From the NCBI RefSeq assembly GCF_003173735.1, contig NZ_CP029551.1:1243001-1307000 (forward strand): 64,000 nt of DNA. The letters are read 5' to 3'. The position numbers were made by a program, and so were the translations under genes. The notes under the pieces were generated by a model. It was not told the origin of the DNA, did not search any database, and saw nothing but the letters and a program-made list of their open reading frames with translations. The first letter of the stretch is position 1, and each line of letters opens with the position of its first letter. Below, one piece after another: positions 17,136 to 25,888 of this stretch. This DNA comes from Methylobacterium radiodurans (GTDB lineage Bacteria > Pseudomonadota > Alphaproteobacteria > Rhizobiales > Beijerinckiaceae).

Positions 17136-18458
17136 ATGACCATCGCCTTGTCCGGAACGCCGGCCGCCGCCGAGGCGGCGAGCGAGGCGAGCGTGGTGCG
17201 CAAGGTCGCGTGGCGGTGCATGCCGCTGATCATGATCTGCTACATGTTCGCCTTCTTCGACAGGATCAACATCAGCTTCGCCAAGTTCCAGCTCCAGAGC
17301 GACCTCGGCTTCAGCAACGTCGCCTACGGGCTCGGCGCGAGCATGTTCGTGGTCGGCTACGTGCTCTTCGAGGTGCCGTCGAACCTGATGTTGTACAAGG
17401 TTGGGGCGCGCCGCTGGATCGCCCGGATCATGATCTCCTGGGGCATCGCCACAGCCCTGATGATCTTCATCCGTACCGAGTGGCACTTCTACGTGCTGCG
17501 CTTCATCATCGGCGCGATGGAGGCGGGCTTCGCACCGGGCATCCTGTACTATCTGACCCTCTGGTTCCCGGCCTCGTTCCGCGGCCGCGTCACCTCCTTC
17601 ATGTTCGTGGCCTCGGCCTTCTCCGGCATCTTCGGCGCGCCGGTGGCGGGCCTCATCCTCGGCGGCCTCAACGGCGTGGCCGGGTTCGCCGGCTGGCAGT
17701 GGCTGTTCCTGGCCGGCGGTATCCCCTGCCTGATCCTCGGCGCCCTGGTGCTCACCCGCCTCGACGACCAGATCGCGGACGCGCGCTGGCTGTCGGAATC
17801 CGAGAAGACGCTGCTCGCCTCGCGCATCGCCCACCAGAACAAGGGCATCGGCGACCACTCGCTCTGGGGCGCCATCAAGCAGCCGGGCTTCCTGCTGATC
17901 GCGCTGATCTACTTCATGCTGCAGGTCGGCTCCTACGGGCTGAACTTCTGGGGGCCGGATCTGATCAAGACCGCGAGCGGGGGCCAGGCGGCCTCGGTCG
18001 GTTTCCTCACGGCGATCCCCTATATCTGCGGCGCGATCAGCATGGTGGTGGTCGGGCGCCTCTCCGACGCCTCGGGCGAGCGGCCGAAATTCGTGGCGGG
18101 CCTCGCGATCGCCGCCGCCCTCGGCTTCTTCGCGGCGGGCCTGTTCGATCGGCAGATCGTACCCCTGATGGTCGCGCTGGCGCTCCTGGGCTCGGGCATC
18201 GTCGCCTCGATCCCGACCTTCTGGACGCTGCCGGCCAAGCTCGTCACGGGCGTGGGCGCTGCGGGCGGCATCGCGCTCATCAACACGCTGGGCCAGTTCG
18301 GCGGCATCGTCAGCCCCGTGGCGGTGGGTTGGGTGAAGGACCTCACCGGCTCCACCACGCCTGCCCTCTACGGCATCGGCTGCCTCTGCCTCGTGGCCGC
18401 CGGGCTCCTGCTCTTCGCGATGCCCGAGAGCCTGCGCCGCAGCGACCGCGCCTCGTAA
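17136..18458 (+). CDS. MFS transporter, anion:cation symporter type
   Basis: 440 residues from ATG 17136 with GGAGGAA before it. About 12 hydrophobic segments; YMFAFFDRINISFAKFQL between helices 1 and 2 and RWIARIMISWG after helix 2-3 are the signatures of the ACS family (tartrate, phthalate, glucarate-type carriers). It probably imports the organic anion degraded by the two enzymes upstream. It is 125 bases after the lyase, same strand, and 184 bases before the TRAP binding-protein gene. Confidence 0.88.
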   Translation: MTIALSGTPAAAEAASEASVVRKVAWRCMPLIMICYMFAFFDRINISFAKFQLQSDLGFSNVAYGLGASMFVVGYVLFEVPSNLMLYKVGARRWIARIMISWGIATALMIFIRTEWHFYVLRFIIGAMEAGFAPGILYYLTLWFPASFRGRVTSFMFVASAFSGIFGAPVAGLILGGLNGVAGFAGWQWLFLAGGIPCLILGALVLTRLDDQIADARWLSESEKTLLASRIAHQNKGIGDHSLWGAIKQPGFLLIALIYFMLQVGSYGLNFWGPDLIKTASGGQAASVGFLTAIPYICGAISMVVVGRLSDASGERPKFVAGLAIAAALGFFAAGLFDRQIVPLMVALALLGSGIVASIPTFWTLPAKLVTGVGAAGGIALINTLGQFGGIVSPVAVGWVKDLTGSTTPALYGIGCLCLVAAGLLLFAMPESLRRSDRAS

Positions 18459-18540
18459 GGCCGGCCTGCGGCCCCGCGACACGTTTCTAGGGCCGATCCA
18501 GGACGCGATTCTGGATGAAGATTGCAGAAGGGAGGGATCG

Positions 18541-18642
18541 ATGGCGCTGAACCTGACGCGGAAGCTGATCCAGTCGCACCTCGCCGAGGGCGGCCCGATG
18601 CCGGGCTCCGAGATCGCGCTCACGATCGACCGAGGAAACGCC
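18541..18642 (+). pseudogene. Remnant of an aconitase N-terminus used as in-frame leader
   Basis: From ATG 18541, with its own GGGAGGG ribosome-binding site, 31 codons read MALNLTRKLIQSHLAEGG and on to PGSEIALTID. This follows the start of aconitase/3-isopropylmalate-dehydratase-type proteins (LTQKLI-AHLVEG--PG-EI-L-IDQ). The similarity ends at 18631, where the ribosome-binding site of the TRAP protein begins, and the frame continues into it. It looks like the joint of a deletion that removed the rest of a dehydratase gene. Recognition is from memory of the family and needs a search. Confidence 0.55.
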
Positions 18643-19665
18643 ATGTTCACACGACGCAGCCTGCTCGCCACCGCCGCGACGGGGGCCGGCCTCATCGCCT
18701 GCCCGGCCCTCCTGCGGGCGCAGAGCCCGAAGATCCTCAAGCTGTCGCACCAGTTCCCGGGCGGCACGATCGACCAGGGCGACGCCCGCGACCGCATCGC
18801 CCGCCGCTTCGGCCAGGCGGTCGAGCAGCGCACCAACGGCAGCCTGCAGGTGCAGGTCTACCCGACCTCCTCGCTGATGAAGACGCTGGCCCAGTTCAGC
18901 GCCGTGCGGAAGGGCGCGCTCGACATGAGCCTCGTGCCGCTCTCCTACGCGGGCGGCGAGGTGGTCGAGACCAATCTCGCGCTGATGCCGGCCCTCGTCT
19001 CCAGCTACGAGCAGGCCGCCAAGTGGCGCACCGCCCGGATCGGCGAGGAGCTCGCGAAGACGCTCAGTGACAAGGGCGTGATCATCCTCACCTGGATCTG
19101 GCAGTCGGGCGCCGTCGCCTCGCGGGTGAAGCCGATCCTGGAGCCCGCCGACGTGAAGGGCGTGAAGATCCGCGGCGGCGGCCGCGAGATGGACATGATG
19201 TTCCAGGCGGCCGGCGGTATCGTCTCCACCATGCCGTCGAGCGAGATGTATATCGGCATGCAGACCGGTGCGCTCGAGGCGGCGGTGAGCGCCTCGACCA
19301 GCCTGATCTCCTTCCGGCTCGACGAGATGACCAAGAACCTGACCGCGGGTCGCGGCCGCTCGTTCTGGTTCATCCTGGAGCCGCTCATCATGTCGAAGGC
19401 GACCTTCGACGCGCTGACCCCCGAGCAGCAGAAGGCGGTCCGCGACGTCGGCCAGGAGATGGAGGCCTTCTCGTTCGAGGCGGCGAAGGCGGACGACGAG
19501 GAGATCGTGAAGATCTACGCGGCCCGCGGCGCCAAGGTGCACGACCTCACCGACGCGCACATCGCCAAGTGGAAGGATCTCGCCCGCGACACCGCCTGGA
19601 AGGACTTCGCCGGCAAGAACGCCCGCTGCGCGGAGCTTCTGAAGCTCGCCGAGCAGGTCGCGTAG
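18643..19665 (+). CDS. TRAP-type solute-binding protein (DctP family)
   Basis: 340 residues from ATG 18643 (GAGGAAA upstream). A Tat-type signal (FTRRSLLATAATGAGLIACPALLRA) precedes a DctP fold: LKLSHQFPGG, then FGQAVEQRTNGSLQVQVYP, SSLMKTLAQFSAVRKGALDM and GVKIRGGGREMDMMFQAAGG with the ligand-binding Arg region, PSSEMYIGMQTGALEAA. It should bind a carboxylate in the periplasm. No DctQ or DctM membrane genes are beside it. If translation starts at 18541, the protein carries a 34-residue extension that would hide its signal peptide. Confidence 0.88.
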   Translation: MFTRRSLLATAATGAGLIACPALLRAQSPKILKLSHQFPGGTIDQGDARDRIARRFGQAVEQRTNGSLQVQVYPTSSLMKTLAQFSAVRKGALDMSLVPLSYAGGEVVETNLALMPALVSSYEQAAKWRTARIGEELAKTLSDKGVIILTWIWQSGAVASRVKPILEPADVKGVKIRGGGREMDMMFQAAGGIVSTMPSSEMYIGMQTGALEAAVSASTSLISFRLDEMTKNLTAGRGRSFWFILEPLIMSKATFDALTPEQQKAVRDVGQEMEAFSFEAAKADDEEIVKIYAARGAKVHDLTDAHIAKWKDLARDTAWKDFAGKNARCAELLKLAEQVA

Positions 19666-19719
19666 CGGGGACCTGCCGGACGCGCCCATCATCCGGCGGA
19701 CCGTCCTCCGACACCCCCG

Positions 19720-19759
19720 CCGTCATCCGGGCTCCGCTGACGCGACCCCGGGATGACGG
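19720..19759. repeat. REP-like palindrome between convergent genes
   Basis: CCGTCATCCGGG and CCCGGGATGACGG form an imperfect inverted repeat (one extra G) around a 15-base loop. Sequences of the type 'CCGTCATCCCGGG' are common dispersed palindromes in these bacteria. Between the convergent genes ending at 19665 and 19810 it may also stop transcription. Confidence 0.5.
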
Positions 19760-19809
19760 CGCGCGAGCGGTACGGAACCGCTCACCCGGCCATCGGCTCC
19801 GAAGCCGTA

Positions 19810-21057
19810 TCAGGCCAGGAGCCCCGTTCGGCGCCCCAGCCCGAGCGTGAGCCCTGCGCCCGCGAACATCGCGAGGCCGAAGACCCAGCCTGAGACCGCT
19901 CCGGCCATGATGCCGGAGAGCAGCGTGCCGACGCTGCAGCCGAGCCCCGTCATCGCGCCCCAGCCGAGCAGCGCCCCGCCGACGAGCCCGCGCAGCACCT
20001 GTCCCCCCGTCGGCCGGGCCGGACGGAACTGCCCGGCGGCGAGCGCCGCCGCGAAGGAGGCCAGCACGAGGCCGCCGATGAAGAGCCCGTTCGGCGTCAG
20101 CACGGCGTCCCGCACCGCGGTGGCGCAGCCCCGGAAGCTGTCGAGCCCCTCCAGCCGCTCGGGCAGGAGCCCGAGAGACCCCGCCGCCTGCCGGGCACGG
20201 CCGCCGATCTCCGCCGTCACCCCGAGCGGGCCGACCCGCAGATAGGCCAGCGTGCCGATCGCCCCGACCGCGAGGCCGCCGAGCCAGACCGGCCAGCGCC
20301 CCGTGAACACCGCCCGCAGCGGATCGGACCGCGTCGCCGGGCGCGCCCGCGGCTCCGGCTCCGCGACCGGCAGGTGCCGCAGCAGCACCCAGGCCAGGGC
20401 CGCGAGCAGGCCGAGCCCAGCCGCGAGGCTGCCCGCGTAGCCGAGATGGCGCGGCAGCCACAGCACCGGCACCTCGGACACGCTGGCGAGGTAGAGCGGG
20501 TTCCAGGTCGCGAATCCGAGGACGAAGCCGGCGCCCGTGCCGACGAGCGCGAAGGGCGCGGTCGGCGAGCCCTCGCCGAGGCGGTAGAGATGCGCGCTGA
20601 TGCAGGAGCCCGATACCGCCATGCCGGCCCCGAACACCAAACCGGCCAGGACGAGCACCGGTCCGACCGGCCCGATATGCGCGTCCGGCGGCAGGCGCGT
20701 GCCGCCGGGGTCCGGCATCCAGGCGCCGAGGACGACCGCGTAGCCGGCAAGCCCTGCGGCGAGCGCCGCCAGGATGCCCAGCAGCCCGCGCGGGTCGCCC
20801 TCCACCAGGAAGTCCCGCCACTGGCAGTAGAAGCAGAACCGGCTGCGCTGCAGCACGAAGCCGAACAGCGCGCCGAAGGTGAGCGACAGGGCGAGCCGCG
20901 TCCCCCCGGGTTGCCCGGCGAGCCACCACGCCGCCGCCGCGAGAACCGCCGCGAGGCCGAGCGGCGCGAGCCGGCGCGGGAGCGCCCGCGCGGCGGAGCC
21001 GGCGGGCGCGTAGGGCCGGGGGAGGGGGGCCGCCCCCTCCGCGAGGCTGTCCGTCAC
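19810..21057 (-). CDS. YeeE/YedE family membrane transporter (sulfur compound uptake)
   Basis: 415 residues starting at GTG 21057, which overlaps the stop of the sulfurtransferase gene (GTGA); an open extension further upstream lies inside that gene and is discarded. About nine or ten hydrophobic helices. Two cysteine-containing family motifs are seen: MAVSGSCISAHLYRLGEG in the first half and MTGLGCSVGTLLSGIMAG in the second, plus RSRFCFYCQWRDFL near the start. Members import thiosulfate, passing it along conserved cysteines. Coupling with an exported rhodanese fits a thiosulfate or sulfane-sulfur path. Confidence 0.85.
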   Translation of the reverse strand: MTDSLAEGAAPLPRPYAPAGSAARALPRRLAPLGLAAVLAAAAWWLAGQPGGTRLALSLTFGALFGFVLQRSRFCFYCQWRDFLVEGDPRGLLGILAALAAGLAGYAVVLGAWMPDPGGTRLPPDAHIGPVGPVLVLAGLVFGAGMAVSGSCISAHLYRLGEGSPTAPFALVGTGAGFVLGFATWNPLYLASVSEVPVLWLPRHLGYAGSLAAGLGLLAALAWVLLRHLPVAEPEPRARPATRSDPLRAVFTGRWPVWLGGLAVGAIGTLAYLRVGPLGVTAEIGGRARQAAGSLGLLPERLEGLDSFRGCATAVRDAVLTPNGLFIGGLVLASFAAALAAGQFRPARPTGGQVLRGLVGGALLGWGAMTGLGCSVGTLLSGIMAGAVSGWVFGLAMFAGAGLTLGLGRRTGLLA

Positions 21058-22031
21058 TTGCCGCCCCAGACCGTCCCGGCGAGATTCACCACCGGCACGC
21101 CGACCGCGTTGCCGTACTCGGTCCAGGAGCCGTCGTAGTTGCGGGCCTGATAGCCGAGGATCCGGCTCAGCACGAACCACGAGTGGCTGGAGCGCTCGCC
21201 GATGCGGCAGGAGGTGATGATCGGCTTCGTGCCGTCGATGCCCGCGGCGGCGTAGAGCGCCTTCAGTTCGGCCGGGGACTTGATCGTGCCGTCCGCGTTC
21301 ACCGCCTTGCCCCAGGGCACGTTGACCGAGCCCGGGATGTGGCCGGCGCGGATCGCGAGTTCCTGCACGCCGGCCGGCGCGATGATCTTTCCGCTGAACT
21401 CGTCGGGCGAGCGGATGTCGAGGATCTGCTCGTCGCGCTCCTTCTTCGCCACCGCCAGCACGTCGCTAAAGCGGGCCCGGAGGGCGGGCGAGGCCGACGC
21501 CGGGGTGAAGCCGGAGGCCGCGACGTCGGCGCTGCGGGTGTCGAGCGGCCGCTTCTCGGCCTCCCACTTCTTGCGGCCGCCGTCGAGGAGCTTCACGTTG
21601 TCGACGAGGCCGTACTGGGCGAAGACCCAGGCGCCCCAGGCGGCGAACCAGTTGTTGTTGTCGCCGTAGAGCACCACCGTGGTGTCCCGGTCGATGCCGA
21701 GGCGCCGCACCAGGGCGGTGAACTTCTCGGGGCCGGCGATGTCGCGGCTCACCGTCTCGACGAGGTCGGTGTGCCAGACGACGTTCTGGGCGCCCGGGAT
21801 GTGGCCGCGCTCGAACACGCCCGGCTCCACGCTGACCTCGACGATCCGGACCTTCTTGGCGTCGAGGTTCTTCTCCAGCCACTCGGTCGAGACGAGGGGG
21901 CTGTCCTGCGGGTCGGCCTTGATGGCGGCCGGCCCGGCAGGCCTGGCCGCCGGTTCCTGCGCGAGGGCCTGGGACAGGGGCAGGAGGGTGCCTGCGGCGA
22001 GGGCGAGCAGGCGAGCGGATTGGCGCAGCAC
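21054..22031 (-). CDS. Exported double-rhodanese sulfurtransferase
   Basis: 325 residues. A signal peptide (RLLALAAGTLLPLSQALA) precedes two rhodanese domains: the first, about 45-165 (VSTEWLEKNL... GHIPGAQNVVWHTD... VVLYGDNNNWFAAW), lacks a catalytic Cys; the second, about 195-320, has the active-site loop SCRIGERSSHSWF. This is the thiosulfate/3-mercaptopyruvate sulfurtransferase layout, here periplasmic. It would transfer sulfane sulfur to a thiol acceptor or to the transporter encoded next (GTGA overlap). No sox genes in the window. Confidence 0.9.
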   Translation of the reverse strand: MLRQSARLLALAAGTLLPLSQALAQEPAARPAGPAAIKADPQDSPLVSTEWLEKNLDAKKVRIVEVSVEPGVFERGHIPGAQNVVWHTDLVETVSRDIAGPEKFTALVRRLGIDRDTTVVLYGDNNNWFAAWGAWVFAQYGLVDNVKLLDGGRKKWEAEKRPLDTRSADVAASGFTPASASPALRARFSDVLAVAKKERDEQILDIRSPDEFSGKIIAPAGVQELAIRAGHIPGSVNVPWGKAVNADGTIKSPAELKALYAAAGIDGTKPIITSCRIGERSSHSWFVLSRILGYQARNYDGSWTEYGNAVGVPVVNLAGTVWGGK

Positions 22032-22514
22032 GGGATAGGCTCCGGAATGAGGCAGGCGAAGCTCTTCGGGCCGGGACGGTCGATTCCGCCGCCGACACGC
22101 AGGTCACGTCTTGGATCTTGATGAAACTGTCGTGTGCGTGCCGCTGCCCTGATCCACGGCTCAGCACGGATCTTCGGAAAGACCATGCCGTAATCGTCTT
22201 CGGGCTGCCGCAGCGCTGAAAATCTATTGTCGATCTTCGCGCTGCGTCAAGAAAATCGTGTTCTCTTTTGCTGTATTCACGGAAACGTCTGCTTGCGCCG
22301 TTTCTGCGCGAAGATGAAGAACTATCTTCGCCGCTGGAACGTGCGCGGCGTCGCCCACCGGTCCGTGCGCCGGGTCAAGCAGAGGTCCCAACGCCATCAC
22401 CCAGGCTAGGATGAGACGTTCTGCGCTAAGATTGGGACGGACAGTCATTTTTTTTCTGCCCCGGATCATGTCGTCTCGTCGCACACGGGAAGTGTGTTCG
22501 ACGCGGGGCGTGTA
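22032..22514. other. Intergenic stretch without a supported gene
   Basis: Upstream region of the sulfurtransferase operon and of the small gene at 22515. AT-richer around 22220-22320. Open frames on both strands lack coding character. No clear operator or riboswitch was recognised. Confidence 0.45.
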
Positions 22515-22688
22515 ATGGATCAGCGGGCGGCGTTTCTACCGAACTGGCTGCGCAGGCGGCGCTTCTCGCCGAAGGCCAAGCGGCTGATCGCGGCGGCGCT
22601 CCAGCGCCGCAGGACGGCACCGGATACGGCGCCCCGAAGCGGGATGGTCCGCGCCTCAGCGACCATCATACCGTTCCCGCGCCGGTGA
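22515..22688 (+). CDS. Small basic hypothetical protein (57 aa)
   Basis: 57 residues from ATG 22515 (GGGGCG upstream; GTG 22494 is the alternative). Very arginine-rich (LRRRRFSPKAKRLIAAALQ) and ending IIPFPRR, an ending often seen in short proteins of this order. A strong hairpin follows 18 bases after its stop, which supports a real transcript. No function known. Confidence 0.4.
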   Translation: MDQRAAFLPNWLRRRRFSPKAKRLIAAALQRRRTAPDTAPRSGMVRASATIIPFPRR

Positions 22689-22706
22689 GGATCCGCGTCC
22701 GGAACG

Positions 22707-22744
22707 GAGAAGGGGCGGACGGCCCGCGCCGTCCGCCCCTTCTC
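22707..22744. terminator. Bidirectional hairpin between convergent genes
   Basis: A perfect 17-base inverted repeat (GAGAAGGGGCGGACGGC and its complement) with loop CCGC. It sits between the small gene ending at 22688 and gltA ending at 22772, which face each other, so it can end both transcripts. There is no long T-run. Confidence 0.75.
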
Positions 22745-22771
22745 ACGGGCGTGCGATGGTGGCGGCCCTGA

Positions 22772-24061
<1,290 letters not shown>

Positions 24062-24281
24062 GGGACGTCGACCTCTCCTGACGAGGGTGCGTTGCCGGCT
24101 ACGTGCCGCGGCCCGAGGCCTTGGCCCGAACTCGGGGCACCGGAAGCATTTTGCTGCAGGTGCTCACAGGTGCATCGGGTTAGCGGATCGGTCGGACGCC
24201 AGCAACGGGGCAGGTGACATCCGCCCCGGAACGCCTAGCGAAATCCGGGCCGCACGGTCGATTCCCGGCAGCCCGCAGGAG

Positions 24282-25703
24282 TCACCCGGCCTGATCGCGC
24301 AGGCGCGCGAGGCTCTCCTCCCGCCCGAGCACCGCCATCACGTCGAAGAGCGGCGGCGAGGTGGTGCGGCCGGTGAGAGCTGCACGCAAGGGTTGCGCCA
24401 CCTGGCCGAGCTTCACCCCGGCCCCCTCGGCGAAGGCGCGCACGGCGGCCTCCGTCTCGGCGGCTCCCCACGCGGGCAGCGCCTCAAGCGGCGGCAGCAC
24501 CGCGGCGAGGCGCGCCCTGGCCTCGGGCACGAGCAGCGCGGCGGCCTTCTCGTCGAGGGCGAGTGGACGCGGCGCGTAGAGGTAGTAGGCGCTGTCGAGG
24601 AGTTCGATCAGGGTCTTGGCGCGCTCCTTCAGCCCCGGCATCGCCGCCAGCAGCTTCTCGCGCAGGTCGTCCGGCAGGGGAGCGGAGAGGCCGCGGGCCG
24701 GGCCGACATGGGGCAGCATCGCCTCGATCGCGGCCAGCAGGTCGGCATCGGCCGTGCCGCGGATGTAGAGGCCGTTGAGGTTCTCAAGCTTGGCGAAGTC
24801 GAAGCGCGCGGCCGAGCGGCCGACCGCCTTGAGGTCGAAGGCCGCCACCATCTCGTCGGTCGAGAACACCTCCTGGTCGCCGTGGCTCCAGCCGAGGCGC
24901 ACGAGGTAGTTGCGGAGCGCGTTCGGCAGGTATCCGAGGTCGCGGTAGGCATCGACGCCGAGCGCCCCGTGGCGCTTCGAGAGCTTCGCCCCGTCCGCCC
25001 CGTGGATCAGCGGGATATGAGCCATGGCCGGCACGTCCCAGCCCATCGCCCGATAGATCTGGCTCTGGCGGGCGGCGTTGGTGAGGTGGTCGTCGCCGCG
25101 GATGATCTGGGTGACGCCCATGTCGTGGTCGTCCACCACCACGGCCAGCATGTAGGTCGGCGTGCCGTCCGAGCGCAGCAGGACGAGATCGTCGAGGTCG
25201 CGATTGGCCCAGGTCACGCGGCCCTGCACCGCGTCGTCCACCACGGTCTCGCCCTCGGTGGGCGCGCGCAGCCGGATGACGTAGGGCGCGCCGGCCGGGG
25301 CCTCGGCCGGGTCACGGTCGCGCCAGCGCCCGTCGTAGCGGGAGGGCTTGCCCGCGGCCCGGGCCTGCTCGCGCATCTGGGCGAGTTCCTCGGCCGTGGC
25401 GTAGCAGCGATAGGCGTTGCCGGCAGCGAGCAGGCTCTCGGCGACCTCCCGGTGCCGGTCGGCGCGGGCGAACTGGAACACCACGTCCCCGTCCCAATCG
25501 AGACCGAGCCAGCGCATCCCGTCGAGGATCGCGTCGATCGCCCCTTGGGTCGAGCGCTCGCGGTCGGTGTCCTCGATGCGCAGCAGCATCCGGCCGCCGT
25601 GATGGCGTGCGTAGAGCCAGTTGAACAGCGCGGTGCGGGCGCCCCCGATATGGAGGTAGCCCGTGGGCGAGGGCGCGAAGCGCGTGACGACGGGTGACGA
25701 CAT
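24282..25703 (-). CDS. gltX: Glutamate-tRNA ligase
   Basis: 473 residues, class I synthetase. The HIGH-type motif is in [18 protein letters not shown] (about 10-27) and the KMSKS-type motif is AKLSKRHGA (about 250-258). Charges tRNA-Glu, and possibly tRNA-Gln for later amidation; whether this copy is discriminating cannot be told. Divergent from comEC with 185 bases between. The C-terminal half is the helical anticodon-binding domain. Typical length for the non-Cys zinc-lacking bacterial type. Confidence 0.96.
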   Translation of the reverse strand: MSSPVVTRFAPSPTGYLHIGGARTALFNWLYARHHGGRMLLRIEDTDRERSTQGAIDAILDGMRWLGLDWDGDVVFQFARADRHREVAESLLAAGNAYRCYATAEELAQMREQARAAGKPSRYDGRWRDRDPAEAPAGAPYVIRLRAPTEGETVVDDAVQGRVTWANRDLDDLVLLRSDGTPTYMLAVVVDDHDMGVTQIIRGDDHLTNAARQSQIYRAMGWDVPAMAHIPLIHGADGAKLSKRHGALGVDAYRDLGYLPNALRNYLVRLGWSHGDQEVFSTDEMVAAFDLKAVGRSAARFDFAKLENLNGLYIRGTADADLLAAIEAMLPHVGPARGLSAPLPDDLREKLLAAMPGLKERAKTLIELLDSAYYLYAPRPLALDEKAAALLVPEARARLAAVLPPLEALPAWGAAETEAAVRAFAEGAGVKLGQVAQPLRAALTGRTTSPPLFDVMAVLGREESLARLRDQAG

Positions 25704-25888
25704 CGATCTCGGGGTGCAGGTGCGGCGCGCGGAGCCTTGGGAGACGCGCGGGCTCGCGGGCGAACGGGAATAGGGCGGCCGGCCCTGTGGGGCGCGGCGG
25801 CAGTGGCTGTAGCATGGCCCCGCCGATGCGTTAAGAAAGCGTTGACGCCGCGTGAATGTTCACGACGCGCTGACGGACGGCCCGGATC

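Noticed and set aside
16743..18836. A 697-codon open frame on the minus strand
   Set aside because: It lies antisense to the lyase and MFS genes, which have strong family motifs; the frame itself is made of Asp/His/Arg-rich sequence without any domain.
22707..22744. Strong palindrome as a possible mobile element end
   Set aside because: It is perfectly placed between two convergent genes and better explained as a terminator.
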